Shown piece after piece: positions 38,648-47,227 of a DNA stretch of 64,000 nt. The position numbers and the translations under genes were made by a program. The stretch covers positions 124,555-188,554 of the forward strand of contig NZ_LMRW01000012.1 of NCBI RefSeq assembly GCF_001428255.1. Reading direction: 5' to 3'. The notes below the pieces were generated by a model. The model made no database searches and was not told the origin of the DNA. It worked only from the letters and a program-made list of their open reading frames with translations. Position 1 is the stretch's first letter, and every line of letters begins with the position of its first letter. This DNA comes from Agromyces sp. Soil535 (GTDB taxonomy: Bacteria; Actinomycetota; Actinomycetes; Actinomycetales; Microbacteriaceae).

Positions 38648-39769
38648 GTGAACACGATTCCGACGGAGTACCGCCTCGAGGGCGACGGCACCAGCATCCA
38701 GACCCTGCCGAAGGTCTCGCTGCACGACCACCTCGATGGCGGCCTTCGTCCGCAGACCCTCATCGAGCTCGCCGACGAGATCGGCGTCGAGGTGCCCGCG
38801 CCCGACGCAGAGGCGCTTGCAACGTGGTTCACCGAGCGGTCCAATTCCGGGTCGCTCGTCGAGTACCTGAAGACGTTCGACCTCACGACCGCGGTCATGC
38901 AGACGCGCTCCGGTCTCCAGCGGATCGCCCGTGAGTTCGTGCAGGACCTCGCCGCCGACGGGGTGATCTACGGCGAGATCCGCTGGGCTCCCGAGCAGCA
39001 CCTCACGCGTGGACTCACGCTCGACGAGGCGGTCGAGGCGGTGCAGGCCGGCATCGAGGAGGGCATCGACGACGTGCGCCACCAGGGCCGCGCCATCCGT
39101 GCAGGGCAACTCGTCACCGCCATGCGGCACGCCGATCGCGGGCTCGAGATCGCCGAGCTCGCCGTGCGGCACCGTGACCGCGGGGTGGTCGGCTTCGACA
39201 TCGCGGGCGCCGAGGCAGGATTCCCTGCGAGCCGGCACCGCACCGCGTTCGACTTCCTCGCCTCGCAGTTCTTCCCGGTCACCGTGCATGCGGGCGAAGC
39301 CGACGGGGTCGACTCGATCCGCAGCGCACTCCTCGACGGACGCGCCCTCCGTCTCGGCCACGGCGTGCGCGTCGCCGAGGACCTCACGATCGAGCGCCAG
39401 GACGACGAGAACACGTACGTGTCGCTCGGCTCCCTCGCCCAGTGGGTGCGCGACCGCGAGATCGCGCTCGAGACGAGTCCCTCGTCGAACCTGCAGACGG
39501 GTGCCATCGCCGCGTGGGGCGACGAGCTCGTCGACCATCCGTTCGACCTGCTCTACCAGCTCGGCTTCCGCGTCACGGTCAACCCCGACAACCGACTGCA
39601 GAGCGGCACGTCGCTGACTCGGGAGCTCGCGTTGCTGAGCGACGCGTTCGGCTACGACCTCGACGACTTCGAGACGTTCCAGCTGAACGCCGCTGCCTCC
39701 GCATTCCTCCCACTCGACGACCGCGAGGAGCTCGCCGAGCTCATCCAGGACGGCTTCGACGAAGCCTGA
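38648..39769 (+). CDS. add: Adenosine deaminase
   Basis: Deaminates adenosine and deoxyadenosine to (deoxy)inosine, the substrate of the purine phosphorylase encoded nearby. The 373-residue product shows the metal pair in LPKVSLHDHLDGGLRPQTL, the third His in FPVTVHAGEADG, RLGHGVRVAED and NPDNRLQSGT with the catalytic Asp. The GTG at 38648 fits the -10-like TATCGT. It lies 91 nt after deoA. Confidence 0.95.
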   Translation: MNTIPTEYRLEGDGTSIQTLPKVSLHDHLDGGLRPQTLIELADEIGVEVPAPDAEALATWFTERSNSGSLVEYLKTFDLTTAVMQTRSGLQRIAREFVQDLAADGVIYGEIRWAPEQHLTRGLTLDEAVEAVQAGIEEGIDDVRHQGRAIRAGQLVTAMRHADRGLEIAELAVRHRDRGVVGFDIAGAEAGFPASRHRTAFDFLASQFFPVTVHAGEADGVDSIRSALLDGRALRLGHGVRVAEDLTIERQDDENTYVSLGSLAQWVRDREIALETSPSSNLQTGAIAAWGDELVDHPFDLLYQLGFRVTVNPDNRLQSGTSLTRELALLSDAFGYDLDDFETFQLNAAASAFLPLDDREELAELIQDGFDEA

Positions 39770-39817
39770 CGGCGCGGCGAAGCCTGCCGAGACCTGACGC
39801 GCCCCGAACGGACCCCC

Positions 39818-40336
39818 ATGACGACGCTCCCGCCACTCCCCGATACCGCCGTGGTCCTCGGCGCACGCGCCGACGACTGGCGCGCCGCCGTGCGCGAGGC
39901 CGGCCGCGCGCTCACCCGGTCCGGCGCAACGCGATCGGAGTACGCCGACCGCATGATCGCCGTGATCGAGGAGTTCGGCGCGTACGTGGTGATCGCGCCG
40001 GGACTTGCCCTCGCGCATGCGCGCCCGGGTTCCGACGTGCGTCGTGAGGGGCTCGCGGTGGTGACGCTCGCCGACGCGGTGCCGTTCGGACATCCGCACA
40101 ACGACCCGGTGCGTGTCGTCATCGGCCTCGCCGTCTCGAACGCGGAGGAGCACGTCGCCTCGGTGGCGAAGCTCGCGAACGCGTTCAACGACAGCGGGAG
40201 CGTCGGTCGGATCGCGCGAGCGACGTCGGCCGACGAGGTCCGCGCCCTGCTCGGCGCGCAAGCGGCGCTGCCCGGGCCGGCGCGGCCCGTGGCCTCCGGG
40301 CCCGACACCGCCCCGCCCGACGGCGCCGGCGCATGA
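39818..40336 (+). CDS. PTS EIIA component (mannitol/fructose/ascorbate type)
   Basis: A 172-residue EIIA domain. The phosphorylated His is His67 in APGLALAHARPGSDV, and VVTLADAVPFGHPHNDPVRV and ANAFNDSG are typical of the class-2 (fructose/mannitol, SgaA) family. It accepts phosphate from HPr and would pass it to the IIB protein encoded next, with which it overlaps (ATGA). The C-terminal 20 residues are a Pro/Ala-rich tail. No IIC gene follows, so transport is unproven; a regulatory role tied to nucleoside salvage is possible. Confidence 0.88.
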   Translation: MTTLPPLPDTAVVLGARADDWRAAVREAGRALTRSGATRSEYADRMIAVIEEFGAYVVIAPGLALAHARPGSDVRREGLAVVTLADAVPFGHPHNDPVRVVIGLAVSNAEEHVASVAKLANAFNDSGSVGRIARATSADEVRALLGAQAALPGPARPVASGPDTAPPDGAGA

Positions 40337-40617
40337 GGATCGTGGCCGTGTGCGGCGCGGGAATCGGCACGTCGGCGATCCTCAAGGTCAACGCCGAGCG
40401 TGCCCTCGACCGGCTCGGGCTCACCGCCGACGTGAGCGCGAGCGACCTCTCGAGCATCGCGGATGCCGCGGCCGACGCCCAGGTCATCCTCACGTCCACC
40501 GAGCTCGCCGCCGCGGTGCGCCAAGCGATCGGCCGCAGCTTCGCCGAGATCATCGAGGTCGTGAACTACTTCGACGTCGAGGAGATCGGCGAGAAGCTCG
40601 AGGCCTCGCTCGGCTGA
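40333..40617 (+). CDS. PTS EIIB component (ascorbate/lactose-like)
   Basis: A 94-residue IIB protein with the phosphocysteine Cys7 in VAVCGAGIGTSAILKVNAER, the P-loop-like pattern of SgaB/UlaB-type IIB domains. It is translationally coupled to the IIA gene. The expected membrane IIC gene is missing: the stop codon is followed by a hairpin and then an IS element. Whether the IIC was lost, lies elsewhere or never existed cannot be told from this window. Confidence 0.88.
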   Translation: MRIVAVCGAGIGTSAILKVNAERALDRLGLTADVSASDLSSIADAAADAQVILTSTELAAAVRQAIGRSFAEIIEVVNYFDVEEIGEKLEASLG

Positions 40618-40892
40618 TATGTAGCCGTTTTTGTCAAGTGGGCAGGTTGAAGCGCCGCCGGGCCGGCTGCTCGGCGGCGCTTGCCTCGTTCGTCTTGGGG
40701 TGCGGGTGTGCGGCGTGTCTTTCGACGCGTGGTCAGTCTGATATGCGCGGGTTGGGTACCGCATGACCCTTGTTTCGGCGGGGGCGTTCAGGCTGGTCTG
40801 AGGTCGAGCGTGGCCACTGTTGGTTGGCTGCTCACAGCCGAATCGCTGGTGCGCTCCTCACGCTGCGTGCTTCCCATCACCGTGTGCACAAA
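40618..40892. other. 275-bp noncoding stretch between the PTS genes and the IS element
   Basis: It holds the terminator-like hairpin at 40652-40680. The word CTGATATG occurs twice (at about 40614 and 40737). No protein-like frame was recognised. It may be the remains of a lost gene or part of the IS element's noncoding end. Confidence 0.4.
40652..40680 (+). terminator. Terminator-like hairpin after PTS IIB
   Basis: GCGCCGCCG (40652-40660) pairs with CGGCGGCGC (40672-40680) around 11 nt, followed by TTGCCTCGTT. It is 34 nt after the IIB stop and would end the salvage operon. Confidence 0.55.
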
Positions 40893-40905
40893 CGGGTCTT
40901 GAAAG

Positions 40906-42009
40906 CTAGTCCATGATTGCCAGGGACCAGCACCAGCCGGCGAGCTCGCGGGCGATCGCGGTGTTCGCGACGGTGTGCTTCTTGTTCTTGGCTGCCAGCA
41001 CCATCCACCGGCGGTGCAGGCGCCGGTTGCCGGCATCGCCGCGGGCTACGGCGGCAGCGGGTGCTTTCGCCCACCGGTCGGTCATGACCTTGCCGGGCGC
41101 GTACCCGGCCTTGTGGTGCCAGGCGGCTTCGATCAGCAACCTTCGGGCGTGGCTGTTCCCGGTCTTGGTGATCGGGCCCAGGCTGCGGGAACCGCCGGAT
41201 GAATGCTCGGACGGGACCAACCCCAGATAGGCGGCGATCGTGGCACCCGTGAACCGGTGCCAGTCGCCGATCTCGACAGCGAGAGCGAACCCGGTCAGCG
41301 TGGAGATCCCACGTAGACAACACAGTCGGTTCGTGGTGTCGGTGAACTCCGAGTCCGCTGCCATCGCGACGATATCCGCGTCGAGCCGGTCGCGGCGGGC
41401 GAGGATCATCGTGACCGCATCGAACGCGGCGTCGAACGCGGCCACGGTGCCCGCCCCGGCACCGTCGAGGCCGTCTTTGCGGACGCGTCGCAGCCAGGCG
41501 TCGTGCGGTCGGTTCCAGGTCACGGAACCGTCGTAGACGATGCCGCGGCGCAGCAGCAGCTTCGAGAGCCGGTGCCGGGCCGCCAACAGATCGGTGCGGG
41601 CATCGTCACGTGCTCGGACCAAGTCGCGGGCGGCTTCCTCCGAATCGGTCGGGATCCGCACCGCGGTCAGCTCGTCCATCCGCAGCAGCCGGGCCAGCAG
41701 CAGCGCGTCCCTGGCGTCGGTCTTGACCCGATCCCCGGCCGGGCGGATGATCTTCGATGGTGCCGCGACCGTCACCGGTACTCCCGCCCGTCCCAGCCCA
41801 CGCGCCAGACCGAACCCCGTCGGGCCCGCCTCATACGCGGCAGCGACCGGGCCCATCCGCTCGCCGACCGCTTCCACCCACGCCAGCGTCGCCGCGTTCC
41901 CACCCGGCAAACGCGCCTGCACCACCTCACCCGTCACTGTGTCGATCGCCGCAGCACGCACCGATCGCGCGTGCACGTCCAAACCGATCGTCGTACGCTC
42001 GTTAAACAC
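40906..42009 (-). CDS. IS110-family transposase (DEDD recombinase)
   Basis: A 367-residue recombinase. The N-terminal RuvC-like DEDD domain has TTIGLDVHARSV (first Asp), VAAAYEAGPTG (Glu) and VKTDARDALLLARLLRM (two Asp). The C-terminal transposase_20 domain has LRGISTLTGFALAVEIGDW, FTGATIAAYLGLVPSEHSSG and the catalytic Ser region GSRSLGPITKTGNSHARRLL. The GTG at 42009 is chosen because GGAGG lies 6 nt upstream; an ATG six codons earlier lacks a good site. All key residues are present, so the enzyme looks active. It interrupts the region between the PTS genes and the phosphosugar mutase. Confidence 0.92.
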   Translation of the reverse strand: MFNERTTIGLDVHARSVRAAAIDTVTGEVVQARLPGGNAATLAWVEAVGERMGPVAAAYEAGPTGFGLARGLGRAGVPVTVAAPSKIIRPAGDRVKTDARDALLLARLLRMDELTAVRIPTDSEEAARDLVRARDDARTDLLAARHRLSKLLLRRGIVYDGSVTWNRPHDAWLRRVRKDGLDGAGAGTVAAFDAAFDAVTMILARRDRLDADIVAMAADSEFTDTTNRLCCLRGISTLTGFALAVEIGDWHRFTGATIAAYLGLVPSEHSSGGSRSLGPITKTGNSHARRLLIEAAWHHKAGYAPGKVMTDRWAKAPAAAVARGDAGNRRLHRRWMVLAAKNKKHTVANTAIARELAGWCWSLAIMD

Positions 42010-42087
42010 CCAGGGCCTCCAATGCATGTCGGCACCCCCGCACCCAACGCGGGGATGATCCACGAATCTGCATCGCGAGGCCCTGGG
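42009..42087 (-). promoter_or_regulatory. Structured transposase leader that pairs over the ribosome binding site
   Basis: 42009-42019 and 42077-42087 form an 11-bp inverted repeat whose proximal arm covers four of the five GGAGG bases (42016-42020) and the first base of the GTG. Inside is a second hairpin, CCCCGC (42036-42041) with GCGGGG (42049-42054). The outer stem would block translation of read-through transcripts; part of it may also belong to a bridge RNA. Confidence 0.6.
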
Positions 42088-42175
42088 CCCACAAGACCCG
42101 AACCCCGCCACCCTCATAGGGTCTGAGCTCACCCGTGGCGGCATCCGCACCGTCAGCCGGCGCGGATCCGGTCGC

Positions 42176-43882
42176 TCAGGCCGTGAGCTCGCGCATGCCC
42201 GACTCGAGCGCGGCGACGGCTGCGGTCGCCGCGGCCCGGCGCTCCGCAACCGTGCCCACCGCACCGACCGCGTCGATGTAGACCTTGAGCTTCGGCTCCG
42301 TGCCACTCGGCCGCACCATCACGCGGCCACCGCCCTCGAGCACGATGCGCAGCACGTCCGACGGTGGCAGCGCTCCGAACCCGTCGGCGAGGTCCTCGAC
42401 CCGCTCGACCCGGATGCCGCCGACGGAGGCCGGCGGCTCGGCGCGCAGACGCGCCATGATCTCGCCGATCCGGGACAGGTCGGTGACGCGGAGGGAGATC
42501 TGGGTCGACGCGAAGCATCCGAATCGTTCCACGAACTCGTCGAGGTGGTCGGCGACCGTCCTGCCAGCGGCCTTCAGCTCGGCGGCGAGCGACAGGAACG
42601 CGACAGCGGCGGAGATGCCGTCCTTGTCTCGCACGGTCTCGGGGTTCACGAGGTAGCCGAGCGCCTCCTCGAAGCCGAAGACGAGCCCCGTGGCGCGGGA
42701 GATCCACTTGAAGCCCGTGAGCGTGGCCTCGAAGTCGAGGTCGTACGCGTGCGCCACCGCCTCGAGCCCGGGGGATGAGACGATCGAGCACGCGAGCGTG
42801 CCGGCGGGTGCGGAGTCGCCGGATGCGCGGGCGACGCGACGCGCCGACTGCCAGCCAAGGAGGAGGCCCGCTTCGTTGCCCGTGAGGCGGCGGTAGCCGC
42901 CGTCGGCCGCGGCATCCGGGATCGCGATCGCGAGGCGGTCGGCGTCGGGATCGTTCGCGATCACGAGTTCCGCGTCGACCTCCCGGGCCTTCTCGAAGCT
43001 CAGGTCCATCGCGCCGGGCTCTTCGGGGTTGGGGAACGCGACAGTGGGGAATGCGGGGTCGGGCGAGATCTGAGCCGAGACGAGTGCGGGCGCGGCGAAT
43101 CCCGCCGCGGCGAGCACGCGCGCGGTCGTCTCCCAGCCGACGCCGTGCATCGCGGTGTAGGCGACGCGGGGCTGGGCGGCGGGTGTTGCGGCCACGAGCG
43201 CGGTCTGCCGCACGTACTCGTCGACGACGGCCTCGGGCGCGGTCTCGAACCCGCCACGCGGCAGCTCGGGCACCGTGGTCGACGCGGCGACGCGGAGGAT
43301 CGCGGCCGCGATCTCGGCATCGGCCGGAGCCACGATCTGCGACCCGTGGTCGTCGCCGCCGAGGTACACCTTGTAGCCGTTGTCGTTCGGCGGATTGTGC
43401 GAGGCGGTCACCATGACGCCGGCCGAGGTGTCGAGGTGGCGCACGGCGAACGCCAGTACCGGTGTCGGCAGCAACCGCGGCAGCAGCACGGCGCGTACGC
43501 CGGCGCCCGCCATGATCTCCGCGGAGTCACGGGCGAAGACGGCCGAGTTCCTACGGCCGTCGTACCCGATCACGACCGACGGCGTCTCGCCCGGTCGAGC
43601 CCGCTCCAGCAGGTACGCGGCGAGCCCCGCCGCGGCCTGCGCCACGAGTACGCGGTTCATGCGGTTCGGACCGGCGGCGATCTCGCCGCGAAGGCCCGCC
43701 GTGCCGAACGCGAGGCGCGTGTCGAAGCGGTCCGCGAGCTCGGCGGATGCCGCGGCATCCCCGGCTCGGGCCCCGTCCACGAGCGCGGCGAGCTCGGCGC
43801 GGGTCTCGGGGTCGGGGTCCTGCGCGATCCAGGCATCGGCGAGGGCGAGCCGCTCGGCAGCGGCGACGTTCGTCTGCGACAT
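42176..43882 (-). CDS. Phosphosugar mutase (phosphomannomutase/phosphoglucomutase family, PgcA/PMM2-like)
   Basis: A 568-residue alpha-D-phosphohexomutase. The phosphoserine loop is GVMVTASHNPPNDNGYKVYL, the metal loop VIANDPDADRLAIAI, the sugar loop GFEEALGYLV and the phosphate loop VRPSGTEPKLKVY. The length and insert pattern fit the long PgmA/PmmB group, which in nucleoside gene neighbourhoods often interconverts ribose 1- and 5-phosphate. It could equally act on hexose phosphates, for example to supply ManC. It lies 10 nt downstream of the purine phosphorylase gene, a likely operon. Confidence 0.9.
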   Translation of the reverse strand: MSQTNVAAAERLALADAWIAQDPDPETRAELAALVDGARAGDAAASAELADRFDTRLAFGTAGLRGEIAAGPNRMNRVLVAQAAAGLAAYLLERARPGETPSVVIGYDGRRNSAVFARDSAEIMAGAGVRAVLLPRLLPTPVLAFAVRHLDTSAGVMVTASHNPPNDNGYKVYLGGDDHGSQIVAPADAEIAAAILRVAASTTVPELPRGGFETAPEAVVDEYVRQTALVAATPAAQPRVAYTAMHGVGWETTARVLAAAGFAAPALVSAQISPDPAFPTVAFPNPEEPGAMDLSFEKAREVDAELVIANDPDADRLAIAIPDAAADGGYRRLTGNEAGLLLGWQSARRVARASGDSAPAGTLACSIVSSPGLEAVAHAYDLDFEATLTGFKWISRATGLVFGFEEALGYLVNPETVRDKDGISAAVAFLSLAAELKAAGRTVADHLDEFVERFGCFASTQISLRVTDLSRIGEIMARLRAEPPASVGGIRVERVEDLADGFGALPPSDVLRIVLEGGGRVMVRPSGTEPKLKVYIDAVGAVGTVAERRAAATAAVAALESGMRELTA

Positions 43883-43892
43883 CCGGAGCCTC

Positions 43893-44720
43893 CTAGAGCT
43901 CGGCCACGATCTTCGCGAGCAGGCCCGAGATCACGGCCTCGGCGGCGCGGCCGGCCTCGATGACCTCCTCGTGGCTGAGCGGCGTCCGCTGGATGCCGGC
44001 GGCGAGGTTGGTGATGAGCGACATGCCGAGGATCTCCATGCCCGCCTCCCGGGCCGCGATCGCCTCGAGCGCCGTCGACATGCCGACGATGTGGCCGCCG
44101 ATGGCCTTCGCCATCTGCACCTCAGCGGGCGTCTCGTAGTGCGGCCCCCGGAACTGGCAGTAGACGCCCTCGTCCAGCGACGGATCGATCGAGCGCGCGA
44201 GGTCGCGGAGCCGGCGGGAGTACAGGTCGGTCAGGTCGACGAACGTCGCGCCCTCGAGCGGCGAGGCGGCGGTCAGGTTGATGTGGTCGCTGATGAGCAC
44301 GGGGGTGCCGGGCGTCCAGTGCTCCTTGATGCCCCCGGCCCCGTTCGTGAGGATCATCGTCGACGCGCCGGCGGCTGCGGCCGTGCGCACCGAGTGCACG
44401 ACCCGTCGCACGCCGTGGCCCTCGTAGAAGTGGGTGCGCGCGCCGATCACGAGGGCACGCTTGCCGCTCGGCAGTGCGACCGAGCGGAGCGTGCCCTCAT
44501 GGCCCTCGAGCGCGGGCTTCGAGAATCCGGGCACCTCGGCGGCCGCGATCGTGTGCGTGGTCTCGCCGATGAGATCGGCGGCGCGCCCCCAGCCGCTGCC
44601 GAGCGTGAGGGCGATGTCGTGGCGCTCCACGCCGGTGAGCTCCGCGATCCTGGCGGCCGCGTCGGCGGCGATGGCGAAGGGATCTGCGTTCGGGTCGTCG
44701 AGCGGGTTGGAAGCGTGCAT
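43893..44720 (-). CDS. deoD: Purine-nucleoside phosphorylase
   Basis: Splits inosine and guanosine (and deoxy forms) into base and pentose 1-phosphate. The 275-residue product is the trimeric type: LTLGSGWGRAADLI, FYEGHGVRRVVHSVRTAAAA, ILTNGAGGIKEHWTPGTPVL, GVYCQFRGPHYETPAEVQMA and GMSLITNLAAGIQ. The start at 44720 is leaderless by TAGAGT 6 nt upstream. It works downstream of Add and upstream of the phosphosugar mutase encoded next to it. Confidence 0.94.
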   Translation of the reverse strand: MHASNPLDDPNADPFAIAADAAARIAELTGVERHDIALTLGSGWGRAADLIGETTHTIAAAEVPGFSKPALEGHEGTLRSVALPSGKRALVIGARTHFYEGHGVRRVVHSVRTAAAAGASTMILTNGAGGIKEHWTPGTPVLISDHINLTAASPLEGATFVDLTDLYSRRLRDLARSIDPSLDEGVYCQFRGPHYETPAEVQMAKAIGGHIVGMSTALEAIAAREAGMEILGMSLITNLAAGIQRTPLSHEEVIEAGRAAEAVISGLLAKIVAEL

Positions 44721-44726
44721 CCCACC

Positions 44727-44732
44727 ACTCTA
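44727..44732 (-). promoter_or_regulatory. -10-like element TAGAGT, leaderless purine phosphorylase
   Basis: TAGAGT on the minus strand, then 6 nt, then the ATG at 44720. Confidence 0.55.
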
Positions 44733-44791
44733 ATGACGCCGCGGATGCCTCGGCGGGCGGCGCTCGATTGGTGGCCGTTCCTGCGCTACGA

Positions 44792-44797
44792 CAGAAT
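44792..44797 (+). promoter_or_regulatory. Promoter TTGGTG-18-CAGAAT, leaderless lpdA
   Basis: CAGAAT, then 6 nt, then the ATG at 44804. TTGGTG (44768-44773) lies 18 nt upstream, a fair -35. Confidence 0.5.
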
Positions 44798-44803
44798 GTG
44801 AGC

Positions 44804-46234
44804 ATGGCCTACGAGTTCGAGCGCACGCAACGGATCGCCGTCCTCGGAGGAGGTCCTGGTGGCTACGAAGCCGCGCTCGCGGGGGCCAGGCTCGGCGCGG
44901 AGGTCACGCTCGTCGAGCGCGCGGGCGTCGGCGGATCGGCCGTGCTCACCGACGTCGTGCCCTCGAAGTCGCTGATCGCGACCGCCGAGGCGTCGAACGC
45001 GGTGAAGGAGGCCGCCGACCTCGGCGTGCAGTTCTACGCGAAGGGCTCGGCCGACAAGGCGGTCAAGCCGAGCGTGGCGATCAACCTCGCGGCGGTCAAC
45101 AAGCGGCTCCTCGGCCTCGCCGCGCAGCAGTCCGAGGACATGCGCTCGAACCTCATCGACGCAGGCGTGAACCTCGTGCAGGGCGAGGGTCGGCTCGACG
45201 GCTCGAACGCCATCATCGTCGCGACCGCGAAAGGCGGCACCGACTTCGACCGCATCGAGGCCGACACGCTCGTGATCTCGGTCGGCGCCACGCCGCGGGT
45301 GCTGCCCACCGCCGTGCCCGACGGCGAGCGCATCCTCACGTGGACCCAGCTGTACGACCTGCCCGAGATCCCCGAGCACCTCGTCGTCGTCGGGTCCGGC
45401 GTCACCGGCGCGGAGTTCGCGTCGGCCTACCGAGCGCTCGGCGCGAAGGTCACGCTCATCTCGAGCCGCGACCAGGTGCTTCCGGGTGAAGACGCCGATG
45501 CGGCATCCGTGATCGAGAAGGTGTTCACGCGCAACGGCATGAAGGTGCTGAACAAGTCGCGTGCGGCATCCGTGGTGCGCGACGGCGACTCGGTGGTCGC
45601 GACGCTCACGGACGGCCGCGAGGTGCGCGGCAGCCACTGCCTGATGGCCGTCGGCTCCGTGCCGAACACGGCCGGGATCGGGCTCGAGGAGGCGGGCGTG
45701 CAGCTCACGGAGAGCGGCCACATCCGCGTGAACCGCGTTGCCCGCACGTCGATGCCGAACATCTACGCGGCGGGCGACTGCACCACCTTCCTGCCGCTCG
45801 CGTCGGTGGCGTCGATGCAGGGGCGCACGGCGGTGTTCCACGCCATGGGCGACATCGTCGACCCGCCCGAGGAACGCAACATCACCTCGAACATCTTCAC
45901 CCAGCCAGAGATCGCGACGGTCGGCTGGACGCAGAAGGACATCGAGGAGGGCGTCGTGCCGGGCGTCATCTACAAGTTGCCGCTCGCGTCGAACCCGCGG
46001 GCGAAGATGATGGGGATCCGCGACGGGTTCGTGAAGCTCTTCGCGTCGAGCGGTTCGGGCGCAATCATCGGCGGTGTCATCGTGGCGCCGAAGGCGTCGG
46101 AGCTCATCCTGCCGCTCGCGCTCGCCGTGGAGCACCGGCTCACCGTCGACCAGTTCGCCGAGGCGTTCCCGATCTACCCCTCGCTCACCGGCTCGCTGAC
46201 GGATGCCGCGCGGGCGATGCACGTCGTGCGCTGA
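44804..46234 (+). CDS. lpdA: NAD(P)H:quinone reductase of the LpdA type
   Basis: A 476-residue flavoprotein of the disulfide-reductase fold. FAD is bound by IAVLGGGPGGYEAALAG and NIYAAGDCTTFLPLASVASM, NAD(P) by VVVGSGVTGAEFASAYRALG. The paired redox Cys of lipoamide dehydrogenase are absent: the usual GGTCLNVGCIPSK is replaced by GVGGSAVLTDVVPSKSL. This is the hallmark of M. tuberculosis LpdA (Rv3303c), which reduces quinones instead of lipoamide. The C-terminal dimer domain is intact. It lies divergent from the purine phosphorylase. Confidence 0.92.
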   Translation: MAYEFERTQRIAVLGGGPGGYEAALAGARLGAEVTLVERAGVGGSAVLTDVVPSKSLIATAEASNAVKEAADLGVQFYAKGSADKAVKPSVAINLAAVNKRLLGLAAQQSEDMRSNLIDAGVNLVQGEGRLDGSNAIIVATAKGGTDFDRIEADTLVISVGATPRVLPTAVPDGERILTWTQLYDLPEIPEHLVVVGSGVTGAEFASAYRALGAKVTLISSRDQVLPGEDADAASVIEKVFTRNGMKVLNKSRAASVVRDGDSVVATLTDGREVRGSHCLMAVGSVPNTAGIGLEEAGVQLTESGHIRVNRVARTSMPNIYAAGDCTTFLPLASVASMQGRTAVFHAMGDIVDPPEERNITSNIFTQPEIATVGWTQKDIEEGVVPGVIYKLPLASNPRAKMMGIRDGFVKLFASSGSGAIIGGVIVAPKASELILPLALAVEHRLTVDQFAEAFPIYPSLTGSLTDAARAMHVVR

Positions 46235-46329
46235 CGGGGTCGCCGCGATCGCCATTCGTGTGTTTCGGCAGTAGCGAGGTGATTGCTCGGGCGGCCGCGA
46301 TCCAATGTTCGGTCGTTCGCGTTCTTGCG

Positions 46330-47127
46330 TCAGAGGTGCCGCGGCGGGACGCGGAGTGTCGAGCCGAGAGGTCGGGCCGGCTGCTTGTAGGCAACCCAGA
46401 TGTAGGTCGGGACCAGCGGCAGGGCAGCAGCGAGCACCGGTTCGGGGACTCGACGGACCCAGTCGGGCACGACGTCTTCGCCGGCGAACGACTTCGCGTC
46501 CGCGAGGACGGGCAGGGTGTAGTCCCAGACGTCGAAGCCAGCGAACAACTTCCGTAGACCGGGTCTGGTCCGGAAGGTCTCGTAATACTCGGTGCCCTTG
46601 CCGGTTGCACGCATGTAGCGATCCGCAGCGCTCTGCGGCAGCCACGAGAGGAATGGCAGGCGATAATGCGGCTCCATGATCCCGAGGCGGTTGCCGAGCC
46701 CGAGGTAGAGCACGCCGCCGGGCTTCAGGACGCGGCGTACCTCGGCGACGAGCGACTCGGGATCCACCACGTGCTCGTAGACGTGGTTCAGCACGATCAC
46801 ATCCATGCGCTCAGTATCGATGGGCATGTCCTGACCATCGGCGAGACGGAACTCGACGTGATCGCCGAACCGCTCTCGGGCCTTCGCAAGGCCGGGCTCA
46901 TCGATGTCGACGCCGACGGTGTCGGCCCCGGCCAGTGCCAGTTCGTCGGCGATGAACCCAGCGGAGCACCCGACGTCGAGTGCCTTCAGACCCGACAGGT
47001 CATCCCGCCCGAGGGCGTGCCGGATCACCGCCAGAATCTTTGCAGCCTTCCGGCGCCGCGACTGTTCGTCGAGCGTCGCGGCTTGGATCTCTGAGTATGC
47101 CGGTTGCTCTTCGCGCTCGCCCGCCAT
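46330..47127 (-). CDS. Class I SAM-dependent methyltransferase
   Basis: A 265-residue methyltransferase. GLKALDVGCSAGFIADELAL is the SAM-binding loop, TVGVDIDEP the second strand and DVIVLNHVYEHVVDPESLVA the UbiE/methyltransf_11-like post-I region. Aromatic, membrane-near C-terminal segments (LPFLSWLPQSAADRYMRATG, PLVPTYIWVAYKQ) suggest a lipid-linked or glycan substrate, but this is only inference. The ATG at 47127 is leaderless with a good promoter. It converges on lpdA. Confidence 0.82.
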   Translation of the reverse strand: MAGEREEQPAYSEIQAATLDEQSRRRKAAKILAVIRHALGRDDLSGLKALDVGCSAGFIADELALAGADTVGVDIDEPGLAKARERFGDHVEFRLADGQDMPIDTERMDVIVLNHVYEHVVDPESLVAEVRRVLKPGGVLYLGLGNRLGIMEPHYRLPFLSWLPQSAADRYMRATGKGTEYYETFRTRPGLRKLFAGFDVWDYTLPVLADAKSFAGEDVVPDWVRRVPEPVLAAALPLVPTYIWVAYKQPARPLGSTLRVPPRHL

Positions 47128-47133
47128 TCAGCG

Positions 47134-47139
47134 ACACTA
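47134..47139 (-). promoter_or_regulatory. Promoter TTGCCG-17-TAGTGT, leaderless methyltransferase
   Basis: TTGCCG (47162-47157) and TAGTGT (47139-47134) are 17 nt apart on the minus strand; the ATG at 47127 follows 6 nt after the -10. This is one of the clearest promoters in the window. Confidence 0.65.
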
Positions 47140-47227
47140 ATTCGTCTGCGGACGCGCGGCAAGTCGACGCGAGCGCCTGAGGTCGAATGTGGCCGAGACG
47201 ACCGACACGTCCACGCGGGATTTCACA

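Larger units (their letters stand above)
40893..42100 (-). mobile_element. IS110-family insertion sequence with 9-bp subterminal inverted repeats
   Basis: CGGGTCTTG at 40893-40901, 4 nt outside the transposase stop codon, matches CAAGACCCG at 42092-42100 upstream of the gene as an inverted repeat. Between them lies one DEDD transposase and an 82-nt structured leader. Elements of this family transpose by a bridge-RNA-guided recombinase; subterminal repeats are characteristic of its IS1111 subgroup. The true ends lie slightly outside the repeats and could not be fixed from one copy. Confidence 0.7.

Noticed and set aside
42010..42027. ATG at 42027 as transposase start
   Set aside because: The GTG at 42009 has GGAGG at ideal spacing; starting at 42027 would place that site inside the coding sequence.
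44804..46234. Dihydrolipoamide dehydrogenase
   Set aside because: Both redox-active Cys are missing, so it fits the quinone-reductase LpdA group instead.
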